NCBI RefSeq assembly: GCF_900476375.1
Contig: NZ_UPPP01000086.1
Location: 1 to 42,523, forward strand
Reading direction: 5' to 3'
Source: Allolucifera butyrica
GTDB taxonomy: Bacteria > Bacillota > Negativicutes > Sporomusales > UPPP01
DNA: 42,523 nucleotides
A program made the position numbers and the translations under genes. Positions 1-6,457 of this stretch are shown piece after piece (positions within the stretch are counted from its first letter, which is position 1; every line of letters begins with the position of its first letter). The notes beneath the pieces are model-generated. The model worked only from the letters and a program-made list of their open reading frames with translations, did no database searches and was not told where the DNA came from.

Positions 1-760
1 CCGCCATAATAATTTGGGTAACAACAGAACCCAGCGCGGTATCAAGGCGGCTATACTTTATCGTGGAAGAACTTAATCCTTTATCGACAACCGCTCCCTG
101 CTGGTAAAATATCATCCAGGGCATAATGACTGCCCCGATGTTGGCGGCGATAAGCAGCCAATAACCGGAATTTCCTAACGGCTGAGAACCTGTCAGTGCC
201 TGTATTATTGCCGAAGGCTCCGGATGGGCATAGACCGCCGCAGGAATAAAGATAAGTTCAAATAGTCCAATCGCGATGGCTATTCTCTCGACCCGTAAAT
301 ACCGCCCCGTAGTAGAAATGAAAATAAGCAACACTGCAGCAAGCCCAACACTTGCCCATTCCGGAATTCCAAAAAGTAACCCGGCGCCCGCTATACCGGA
401 AAACTCGGTAACCAGCGCTCCTATGGCCGATACAAACAGAGTGATTACCGAAATCCAGGCCCATTTTGCGCCGAAATAGTCCTTGATTAATTGTCCATGT
501 CCCCGTCCGGTAGTAATGCCAATCCGGGTCGTCAATTCTTGAATGAAGTACAAAATAGGAATCAGCAATAATTGCAGTACTAACAGCTTATAGCCCCATT
601 GCGCTCCCGACTGGGCAGCGGTAATGATGGAGCCGGCATCCGTATCGGCCAGCATAACGGTAAGACCCGGTCCCATTGCGGCTAGAAAAGCCAGCCAGGC
701 TTTTTTCTTCAAGGTAGTTTCTTTTTTCTCTTTCGGTAATGCCAATCTATTTTTGCTCAC
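1..760 (-). CDS. NRAMP (SLC11) family metal-ion transporter, C-terminus outside window
   Basis: Inner-membrane, proton-coupled divalent-metal importer family; 253 residues are visible and the rest runs off the left edge. The start is a GTG at 760 with GGGGGAG just upstream. After a Lys-rich N-terminus, TM1 reads GPGLTVMLADTDAGSII, where DAGS occupies the place of the family's DPGN metal-binding turn: the Asp is kept, Pro becomes Ala and Asn becomes Ser. TM6 reads IGAVIMPWMIFYQQ, keeping the A-x-x-M of the metal site but with MPW in place of MPH. The family is therefore clear, but the ion is not: it could be Mn/Fe or belong to a divergent NRAMP-related subgroup. A Fur-like box lies about 100 bp upstream, suggesting iron-responsive control. 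Confidence 0.9.
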   Translation of the reverse strand, partial: MSKNRLALPKEKKETTLKKKAWLAFLAAMGPGLTVMLADTDAGSIITAAQSGAQWGYKLLVLQLLLIPILYFIQELTTRIGITTGRGHGQLIKDYFGAKWAWISVITLFVSAIGALVTEFSGIAGAGLLFGIPEWASVGLAAVLLIFISTTGRYLRVERIAIAIGLFELIFIPAAVYAHPEPSAIIQALTGSQPLGNSGYWLLIAANIGAVIMPWMIFYQQGAVVDKGLSSSTIKYSRLDTALGSVVTQIIMA

Positions 761-856
761 GGTTTTCTCCCCCGTTAATAAAATTGTTCTTAATTTTGTT
801 CCTGCTGAGTTTATTACATGTCAACTGTCTTAATAAAATCACTGCCGTTACCGTAT

Positions 857-875
857 GATAATGAAAACCGTTATC
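857..875 (-). promoter_or_regulatory. Fur-like operator upstream of the NRAMP gene
   Basis: The 19-mer GATAATGAAAACCGTTATC matches the classical Fur box GATAATGATAATCATTATC at 16 of 19 positions and is an imperfect palindrome. It lies 97 bp upstream of the GTG start of the NRAMP transporter, a position suited to repression. I could not identify a convincing -10/-35 pair beside it, so the exact promoter is open. Confidence 0.65.
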
Positions 876-1044
876 AAATTATTGACAAAAAAATAAAGCT
901 AAATACCTTTCTTGCACCCTCCTTTTAATTACTATTCTCCCGTAACAACCAGCGTTTGAAAAACAGAACTTTTTCCGTCTTAATGACAATACGCCGGTAA
1001 AGTGCGAACAGATTTCATGATAGTATATGGTACTCCCGCCACTG

Positions 1045-1166
1045 AAGTCTGGTAGCTATGCTCCGATTAAGAGTTCGATACTACTATAACAAAAGAATAT
1101 GAATTTTTTATGAAGGCAAGCACTTTTATAAACCTTTCCTTTAGTCTGTAAGGGCCTACCAGACTT
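1045..1166. repeat. 11-bp perfect inverted repeat enclosing about 100 nt
   Basis: AAGTCTGGTAG at 1045-1055 is the exact reverse complement of CTACCAGACTT at 1156-1166. The enclosed 100 nt hold only weak internal pairing (for example CCTT/AAGG). It could be the closing stem of a structured leader for the minus-strand NRAMP gene, but I do not recognise a known riboswitch core in either direction. Nothing else supportable is seen in the rest of the 761-1207 spacer apart from the Fur-like box. Confidence 0.35.
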
Positions 1167-1207
1167 ATTGAGCTATTTTCCCGGCCCCACAATGCTTCTT
1201 CACTCTT

Positions 1208-1309
1208 TTATTTTCTTTCACCATGCTTGGCTAATTCGTCAATTCGGTGTATGAGGTGATATAGCAAATAGCCGACAATCAAGGTTTGGACTATAATCAG
1301 TGGCAACAT
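1208..1309 (-). CDS. 33-aa single-span membrane peptide
   Basis: A short ORF, MLPLIIVQTLIVGYLLYHLI followed by HRIDELAKHGERK. It has a textbook ribosome site (AAAGGAGGG, 7 nt before the ATG). The first 20 residues form one hydrophobic helix and the tail is charged (R, D, E, K, H), as in small regulatory or stabilising membrane peptides. It lies 66 nt downstream of the methyltransferase on the same strand and upstream of the NRAMP gene. I do not recognise a family and claim no function. The strong Shine-Dalgarno and the membrane-helix-plus-charged-tail layout are the reasons for calling it real. Confidence 0.65.
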   Translation of the reverse strand: MLPLIIVQTLIVGYLLYHLIHRIDELAKHGERK

Positions 1310-1375
1310 TTATCTTCCCTCCTTTCCAATGAACTTCCGCTAGCCTCATCATACCGTACTCATATGAATAACCGA

Positions 1376-1993
1376 TTATGGCCTTGCTTCAATCAGCTTG
1401 ACGATTTTTCCATCTACGTCCTGCACCTGCTGAATCTCAATTCCGGCAGCCCGTACATTCTCTACGGTCCGGCGGTTAATATTCGAACCAATCAACCGTA
1501 AGAATACCGGATTCAGAACATCCATCAGCCAGCCGAGCAGCGGCTGGTCACTTCGCACATGTTCCAGCAGGACAATCTTCCCGTTCGCCTTACAAACCCG
1601 CCGGACTTCTCTCAACCCTTGCACCGGATCCGGCACCGAACAAAATACACAGGTCGCTACCACGGTATCAAATGTCCCGTCCGGAAAGGACATATGCTGA
1701 GCATCCATCTCCATTAACGTAACAGGTACTTTCGCCAGATGAACTTTTTGCCGGGCTTTGGCAAGCATGGCCGGACTAAAGTCAATACCGGTTACTTCAC
1801 AGTTTGGCCGGTATAGGGAAAGGTTCTTGCCTGTACCCACTCCTACTTCCAAAACTGAACCAACAGCTTGCGTTATGGCATTTTGTCGTACACTCTCCGG
1901 GATCATCCGGTCCATCCAGTCATAAAACCGTGCCCGCCGGTTATACCGGTTACGAATGATTTCCGTTTGCAACAGTATCTCTTCCTTATCCAT
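1376..1993 (-). CDS. class I SAM-dependent methyltransferase (UbiE/Methyltransf_11 type)
   Basis: A 205-aa Rossmann-fold methyltransferase. Motif I LEVGVGTG lies at residues 48-55, the acidic residue after strand 2 is D71 in GIDFS, the DA of motif II is near 97-98, and LLEHVRS at 142-148 is typical of the UbiE/PmtA-like branch that methylates lipids or quinones. The ATG at 1993 is preceded by a GGGGGA ribosome site. It stands alone between the damaged kinase gene and the 33-aa peptide gene. The substrate cannot be inferred: a phospholipid headgroup or a quinone-like small molecule are both possible. Confidence 0.85.
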   Translation of the reverse strand: MDKEEILLQTEIIRNRYNRRARFYDWMDRMIPESVRQNAITQAVGSVLEVGVGTGKNLSLYRPNCEVTGIDFSPAMLAKARQKVHLAKVPVTLMEMDAQHMSFPDGTFDTVVATCVFCSVPDPVQGLREVRRVCKANGKIVLLEHVRSDQPLLGWLMDVLNPVFLRLIGSNINRRTVENVRAAGIEIQQVQDVDGKIVKLIEARP

Positions 1994-2094
1994 TATGAAA
2001 TCCCCCTGTTTAGACTATAAAGGTGTCTCACCGTCTAAATTTTACCAACCTAAATTATTACGGCTAACTTTAAATTATGACCGGCAGCCGTGTC

Positions 2095-3324
2095 TTACAC
2101 AGAATGCCGATTTTCTCTGTCTACGGGCAGCATGACCTGAAATACACTTCCCTTACCCGGTTCACTGGTAACAGCTACTCGACCGCCATGAATTTCCACC
2201 AGTTGTTTGACAATAGCCAGACCTAGGCCGGAACCGCCGCTTTTTGGATCGCGGGATTTGTCGCCCCGGTAAAAATGATCGAAAATATGGGAACGTCCTC
2301 CGGTGCAATCCCAGTGCCGTTGTCCTGGATGGATGCGCAAAGCCAGCGCTGATTTACTGTTTGCGTCAGCGCTGTCGTTACCTGTACATGCCCCTGGACC
2401 GGCGAATACCGGATGGCATTGACTAAAATATTGTAGAATACCTGGTACCTGGCTTATCCGATCTCTGTCTACACTGACCTCCGGCAATTCAGCGGCCAGC
2501 AGGCAATCAATCTGAATCGCCTTTTCCTCAGTCAACGGTTTGAGCATAGTGACGACCCGGCTAATGATTTGATTGATATCCGCAGGATATTTTTCCAGTA
2601 CCAGTTGCCGGACTTCAGCCAGCGATAAATCGCGTAAATCTCTAATCAAACGGTTTAAACGAATGGCTTCCTCATATAAGGAAGTGAGCTGTTCTTTGCT
2701 GGGCTCAATCACTCCGTCCACCATCCCTTCAAGATTCCCTTGAATTACCGCCAGCGGCGTCCGGAGTTCATGGGCGATATTGGCCAATAACTGGCGGCGC
2801 AGATTGGTGTTTGTCATCAAGCCTTCGGCCATCCGGTTGAAAATAGACGCTAAATGGCCGACTTCATCCCGGGTCTCTACCGGTACTTTTTGATTAAAGT
2901 TTCCCTTTTCGATTTGTTCCGCTGCCCGGCTTAAATTCCGCAGCGGTACGGTAATGCTGCGCGCCAGGGCATAGCTGGCCCCTAATCCCAGCAGCAGAAT
3001 CGCTAATCCCACCCAAATGAGCGATTGATGGAATGACGACAGAAAGGTTTCTTCCATCGGCCCTATTACCAGAGTCTTAGTGGTATTACCGGCATTTATG
3101 TGTCCCAACATACCACTGTGATACATTTCCATTTGCTGCACTACCAGATATTCATTAAATTGCTCCGTCATTTGGAGATTAGCCAAATAAATCAGGAGAA
3201 AACTGGTCAAAACCACGGTCAAAAACGTCAGTCCCGTAATACGGTAAATAATACTATTCATTCGGCAGTCAAACCACCCTTTGCAGTACACGTAATGAAG
3301 CCTTCCTTTCCCATGATGAATCAT
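2095..3324 (-). CDS. sensor histidine kinase, ATP-binding core scrambled by two compensating frameshifts
   Basis: A membrane sensor kinase with TM helices near 30-50 and 101-120, HAMP about 120-172, phospho-acceptor H185 in NIAHELRTP, and the G2-box GSGLGLAIVKQL near 364-375. Residues about 294-346 are nonsense. The neighbouring frame there encodes the missing N-box (NILVNAIRYSP) and G1 box (DNGTGIAPEDVP). A tandem 7-bp duplication at 2439-2452 shifts the frame, and a base missing from a G run near 2289-2291 (probable GGGG to GGG) restores it at HIFDHFYRGD. As written the protein should not bind ATP. No response regulator is adjacent. The start is uncertain: an ATG at 3261 (MNSIIYRITG) or a GTG at residue 12 behind AAGGAAGG is more plausible than the first codon at 3324. 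Confidence 0.8.
   Translation of the reverse strand: MIHHGKGRLHYVYCKGWFDCRMNSIIYRITGLTFLTVVLTSFLLIYLANLQMTEQFNEYLVVQQMEMYHSGMLGHINAGNTTKTLVIGPMEETFLSSFHQSLIWVGLAILLLGLGASYALARSITVPLRNLSRAAEQIEKGNFNQKVPVETRDEVGHLASIFNRMAEGLMTNTNLRRQLLANIAHELRTPLAVIQGNLEGMVDGVIEPSKEQLTSLYEEAIRLNRLIRDLRDLSLAEVRQLVLEKYPADINQIISRVVTMLKPLTEEKAIQIDCLLAAELPEVSVDRDRISQVPGILQYFSQCHPVFAGPGACTGNDSADANSKSALALRIHPGQRHWDCTGGRSHIFDHFYRGDKSRDPKSGGSGLGLAIVKQLVEIHGGRVAVTSEPGKGSVFQVMLPVDRENRHSV
2439..2452. repeat. tandem 7-bp duplication inside the kinase gene
   Basis: TACCTGG occurs twice in direct tandem (2439-2445, 2446-2452). Removing one copy restores the reading ISQVFYNILVNA expected for a histidine-kinase N-box. Confidence 0.85.
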
Positions 3325-3377
3325 CTATTCGATTCGCGATTGATTTTCTTTTCTCGTTTGATAAAACCTGGCTCAAT

Positions 3378-3932
3378 CTAAAATTTCACTTGCGGCACTG
3401 ATTTGATCCCCTCATCGGCTTTGAAATATTCCTTTTGACCAAACCCTAAAGGATCGGCGAATACACTGGTTGGCAGCGAACGAATCGCCGTGTTGGAGGC
3501 CTAGACACTTTCATTATAATCTTGCCGGGCTACGGCCAGCCGGTTCTCCGTTCCGGCCAGTTCCTCCATCAATGCCCGGAAATTTTTATCGGCCTTTAAA
3601 TCGGGATAATTTTCGGCAATCACCAGCAGCCGGCTAAGCGCGGTGTTGAGTTCACCGTTAGCCTCCGCTTTTGCTGCCGGCCCTTGCGCGCCTGCCAGTT
3701 TGGCCCGGGCATCGGCTACCGCCTGAATTGTTTTCTGCTCGTGGACTGCATATCCTTTTACGGTATTCACTAAGTTAGGAATCAGGTCGGCCCGCCGTTG
3801 AAGCTGATTTTCCACCTGGCTCCATTTGCCGTTCACAGTTTCATTCATATTGACGAGATTGTTATAACTGACAATCCCGCCAAAAACTAAAACTACGATG
3901 ATTGCTGCGCCAATCCATATGACTTTTGGCAT
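3378..3932 (-). pseudogene. lemA: lemA, interrupted by an in-frame amber codon
   Basis: LemA-family membrane protein: one N-terminal TM helix (VIWIGAAIIVVLVFGGIVSY) then the helical LemA core (NLVNMNETVNGKWSQVENQL, RRADLIPNLVNTVKGYA). The frame stops at TAG (3501-3503) after residue 143, but continues in the same frame as ASNTAIRSLPTSVFADPLGF...VPQVKF to a TAG at 3378-3380, giving the normal length of about 184 aa. Homologues usually have Q at the stop position (NESVQAYN), so a CAG-to-TAG change is the simplest explanation. ATG at 3932 follows AAGGAGG. The truncated 143-aa product might still be made. It is the second damaged gene in this patch. Confidence 0.8.
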
Positions 3933-3983
3933 CAGCCGTTCCTCCTTACGTATTCTTTCCTCTAGTATACAAAGCCGTTATAC

Positions 3984-4010
3984 AAAAAACCAGGAATGAC
4001 CTGGTTTTTT
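3984..4010. terminator. bidirectional Rho-independent terminator
   Basis: A perfect 11-bp stem, AAAAAACCAGG and its complement, around a 5-nt loop, with A and T runs on either side. It ends the minus-strand SHOCT/secreted-protein transcript, and a TATACT at 3963-3968 just beyond may be the -10 for lemA. Confidence 0.85.
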
Positions 4011-4038
4011 TCTAGAATCCACTTATTTTAAGTCCTAT

Positions 4039-4278
4039 TTATTCCAGTTCACTTTTTATCCGTTGATATTCTTCACTGGTAATTTCTCCCTTGGCATATC
4101 TCATTCTCAATATTTCCAAGGCACCGCCCTCTATCATTCGTACAATGCCCACTACGAAAAACCGCCTTATACATCCAAATCACCGCCAGGTAACCAGCGC
4201 AGCAAAAGCAAGCTGGATAATCATTCCGAATCCCATTCCAACCCAGCTCAGCGAACCGTTGTAGCCATATCCCATCAT
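4039..4278 (-). pseudogene. broken small membrane protein with SHOCT-type C-terminus
   Basis: The ATG at 4278 (AGGGAGG upstream) reads MMGYGYNGSLSWVGMGFGMI, then IQLAFAALVTWR and a TGA. In the same frame further on, ALEILRMRYAKGEITSEEYQ and RIKSELE end at 4039; this is the SHOCT helical-hairpin signature (short C-terminal domain, LxxLKxLxDxGxIT-like). Between them the linker reads sensibly only in another frame (AVIWMYKAVFRSGHCTND), so an insertion of about 8 bp near GCGCTGGTTACCTGG plus a second compensating change are inferred. Intact relatives are one-TM proteins of about 75 aa. It follows the Met/His-rich gene and was probably co-transcribed with it. Confidence 0.6.
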
Positions 4279-4301
4279 TATCTGCCAGACCTCCCTTTAC
4301 T

Positions 4302-4595
4302 TTATTTTTCTTGCCGATTATTTATTGTCTTAGCGTGATGCGCACTATGCCCCATTTGGTTGTTTCCGGGCATTGAACCAGACGACATCATTTTCATGGA
4401 TTCAATACATTGCTGCGCCATATCGTTTTTGCCGTTCGCAGCTTGGCTATTGACAGCATCGGCAGACTGCATCATATGGGGAGTTGACGGTGTAACGTTT
4501 TTTTCCGCCGCCATAGCAGTACTAAAACTAGCAAAGAAAACCGACGCCGTAACCATACTGCCAATAAGCCAACCGGTCATTTTTCGATTCATCAT
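4302..4595 (-). CDS. secreted Met/His-rich small protein
   Basis: A 97-aa protein with a Sec signal peptide (MTGWLIGSMVTASVFFASFS then TAMA-A, cleavage after about residue 29) and a short mature part rich in Met, His, Asn and Gln (PHMMQSAD, SMKMMSSGSMPGNNQMGHSA, HHAK). Such compositions occur in periplasmic copper/silver-binding proteins, but there is no recognisable domain. GGAGGT lies only 3 nt from the first ATG, so the second ATG at 4592 is the likelier start. Its promoter has a perfect TATAAT (4630-4625, minus) and three TTCAYA-like hexamers upstream. Metal binding is inference from composition and from the shared operator with the heavy-metal-domain gene at 7300-7704. Confidence 0.7.
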   Translation of the reverse strand: MMNRKMTGWLIGSMVTASVFFASFSTAMAAEKNVTPSTPHMMQSADAVNSQAANGKNDMAQQCIESMKMMSSGSMPGNNQMGHSAHHAKTINNRQEK

Positions 4596-4624
4596 TCAAC
4601 CTCCATTGGATGTTTTATGGTCTT

Positions 4625-4667
4625 ATTATAGTCATACATTGTGAAGATCCGATGAAAACATTGTGAA
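4625..4667 (-). promoter_or_regulatory. promoter with three 11-bp-spaced hexamers (OmpR/PhoB-type box, class 3)
   Basis: On the minus strand the hexamers TTCACA (4667-4662), TTCATC (4656-4651) and TTCACA (4645-4640) are separated by exactly 5 bp each. They end 9 nt before a perfect TATAAT at 4630-4625, and there is no recognisable -35. This is the arrangement of an activated OmpR/PhoB-family promoter. Confidence 0.65.
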
Positions 4668-4721
4668 AAACTAATGGTTTTTTGACTCTGCGTAAAGGGC
4701 CGTTTTTTATTTAATGTTAAG

Positions 4722-4750
4722 TTGACAATGATACTGCTATGTGCTATAAA
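4722..4750 (+). promoter_or_regulatory. sigma-A promoter
   Basis: TTGACA (4722-4727), a 17-nt spacer, TATAAA (4745-4750). This near-consensus promoter faces the amino-acid transporter genes, but a terminator hairpin begins about 20 nt after the expected start site. Confidence 0.85.
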
Positions 4751-4776
4751 TGTAAGTAATTGTTCCGCCGATTGGA

Positions 4777-4828
4777 AAAACCAAAGGCTGAGGCATTTTT
4801 GCCTATGCTTTTGGTTTTATTTTTTTGC
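4777..4828 (+). terminator. leader terminator/attenuator between promoter and transporter gene
   Basis: AAAACCAAAGGC (4777-4788) pairs with GCTTTTGGTTTT (4807-4818) with one G-U. An inner AGGCA/TGCCT stem sits on top, and a T-run follows. It would end the transcript from the 4722-4750 promoter after roughly 70 nt, so it is either an attenuator or the end of a tiny RNA. Confidence 0.75.
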
Positions 4829-4899
4829 TCAGGAGGGATAACAGGTGTAAAAAATTCAATTTGAGACTTAACCATTTGATAAATAAGGAGAGATGCTTT

Positions 4900-5697
4900 G
4901 TGTTAAAAAAATTTGCCCTTTTTATACTGATTATTGGCGTAGGTATCGTCGCCGGCTGCAGCACTGCCCCGTCCATCCGGGAACGTGCCACCGGGACATT
5001 ATTAGACAAAATAAAAGCTCAGGGTTTTATCCGGATCGGGACGGAAGGCACTTATCCTCCCTTTACTTTCAAAAATGATCAGGGATATTTGACCGGCTTC
5101 GATATTGAAGTCATAAGTGAAGTGGCTAAACGCCTGGGAGTCAAACCCGTGTTTGTACCAACGGAATGGAAGGCCATGTTTGCCGGTCTTGATGCAAACC
5201 GTTTTGACCTGATTGCCAATCAGGTTGGCATTAATGACCAACGCCGGGAAAAATACGATTTTTCTGACCCGTATACCGTTTCGGGCGTAAGAATTATCGT
5301 ACATAAGGATACGACAACAATCCATTCCATTGCTGACCTGAAAGGCAAGACCGTCGGCGTCAGTCAAGGCAGTAATTATGAAGCAATTGCCAAAAAAGCG
5401 GGCGCTACTGTCCGCTATTATACCGGCGCTAGTGAAATACTGGCTGACCTGGCAGCAAAGAGAATTGATGCTGCTTTAAATGACCGCCTGTTCGTTGCCG
5501 AATACTTAATGAAAAATCCCGACCGGAATTTAAAAGCAGTAGGCTCTACTTTTGACAGCTCCCGCACAGGCTTTGTATTCCGCAAGGGTTCCCCTGGACT
5601 GGTCGCAGCCGTTAATAAGGCGCTGCGAGACATGCAGACGGACGGAACCTTTAAAAAAATCTCGGAAAAGTGGTTTGGCGAAGATGTCATTAGATAA
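4900..5697 (+). CDS. amino-acid ABC transporter substrate-binding lipoprotein (SBP_bac_3)
   Basis: A 265-aa polar-amino-acid binding protein. The GTG at 4900 follows AAGGAGAG, and the next residues LKKFALFILIIGVGIVAGC form a lipoprotein signal with Cys as the lipidated residue. Family-3 periplasmic-binding features are present: RIGTEGTYPPFTF, GFDIEVISEVAKRLG, WKAMFAGLDANRFDLIANQV and KTVGVSQGSNYE. Substrate is probably a polar amino acid such as cystine, Glu or Gln, but this is not decided by the sequence. It overlaps the permease start by 14 nt. No ATPase gene follows. Confidence 0.92.
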   Translation: MLKKFALFILIIGVGIVAGCSTAPSIRERATGTLLDKIKAQGFIRIGTEGTYPPFTFKNDQGYLTGFDIEVISEVAKRLGVKPVFVPTEWKAMFAGLDANRFDLIANQVGINDQRREKYDFSDPYTVSGVRIIVHKDTTTIHSIADLKGKTVGVSQGSNYEAIAKKAGATVRYYTGASEILADLAAKRIDAALNDRLFVAEYLMKNPDRNLKAVGSTFDSSRTGFVFRKGSPGLVAAVNKALRDMQTDGTFKKISEKWFGEDVIR

Positions 5698-6349
5698 AGA
5701 ATGGCTCATTATATTGCACTCTCTGCCGGTTTTGGCAGAGGGTGCCCTTGTTACACTTGTTTTGAGCTTCGCCGCCATGGCGGGCGCCTTATTCCTTGGT
5801 CTGGCAATCACAATAGTGCGCGTATTTAAGATCCGGTCTCTGGACCGGACCGTACGGCTGTATGTCTCCTTTTTCCGGGGGACGCCCTTATTGGTACAGT
5901 TGCTGATTCTTTACTTTGGCCTAACCACTTTTCATATTATCCTTACGCCATCCACCGCCGCCCTATTGGGTCTCTCACTGCATTTCAGCGCCTATATTTC
6001 GGAGATATTCCGCGCCACGGTCTTGTCGATCAATCGCGGGCAATGGGAAGCGGCTTTTTCTTTAGGTATGACCAAGGTTCAGACATTACGCCATATCATC
6101 CTTCCTCAGGCAATGCGAATATCTATTCCGCCTCTTTGGAACAGTTTTATTGATGTTTTGAAATCTTCCTCTCTGGCCTCGGTGATTACGGTCCCGGAAT
6201 TGACCCGTCAAATTGAAGAACAAAGCGCAGCTCATTTTATCTTTATGCCTTATTTTATTACTCTGGCCCTATTTTACTGGGTCATGGTCGTCGGGATGAG
6301 CCAGATACAAAGCTGGCTGGAAGAAAAAATGCACATCCCCGGTATGTAG
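5684..6349 (+). CDS. amino-acid ABC transporter permease (HisM/ArtM type)
   Basis: A 221-aa integral membrane subunit. The frame is open further upstream, but the ATG at 5684, overlapping the end of the binding-protein gene, is the natural start (MSLDKEWLIILHSLPVLAEG). The EAA loop that docks the ATPase is intact (EAAFSLGMTKVQTLRHIILP, residues 122-141). The following terminator closes the transcript, so the ATP-hydrolysing subunit must be encoded elsewhere. Confidence 0.92.
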   Translation: MSLDKEWLIILHSLPVLAEGALVTLVLSFAAMAGALFLGLAITIVRVFKIRSLDRTVRLYVSFFRGTPLLVQLLILYFGLTTFHIILTPSTAALLGLSLHFSAYISEIFRATVLSINRGQWEAAFSLGMTKVQTLRHIILPQAMRISIPPLWNSFIDVLKSSSLASVITVPELTRQIEEQSAAHFIFMPYFITLALFYWVMVVGMSQIQSWLEEKMHIPGM

Positions 6350-6370
6350 GGAAATATAAACAAAAAAGAG

Positions 6371-6411
6371 AAAAGTGCGTCCCTGATTCTAAGAACGGGG
6401 CGCACTTTTTT
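6371..6411 (+). terminator. Rho-independent terminator after the permease
   Basis: AAAGTGCGTCCC pairs with GGGGCGCACTTT across a 13-nt loop and is followed by a T-run. It also lies downstream of lgt on the other strand. Confidence 0.85.
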
Positions 6412-6457
6412 ATAGAAAAAAGGATTACCGGGTCTTTCCGGATAAGCCAGCTATCTA

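Noticed and set aside
1045..1166. Known riboswitch (M-box, manganese yybP-ykoY, NiCo, cobalamin)
   Set aside because: Compared by eye with remembered conserved cores on both strands; none matches, so only the inverted repeat is reported.
1286..1501. 71-codon plus-strand frame
   Set aside because: Overlaps the methyltransferase and the 33-aa peptide on the opposite strand; no ribosome site and no recognisable features.
3501..3503. Pyrrolysine or other recoding at the lemA amber codon
   Set aside because: TAG is used as an ordinary stop by other genes here, LemA is not a known recoded protein, and homologues have Gln.
4844..4849. GTG-TAA start-stop behind AGGAGG in the transporter leader
   Set aside because: A minimal start-stop signal is possible, but one occurrence gives no support beyond chance.
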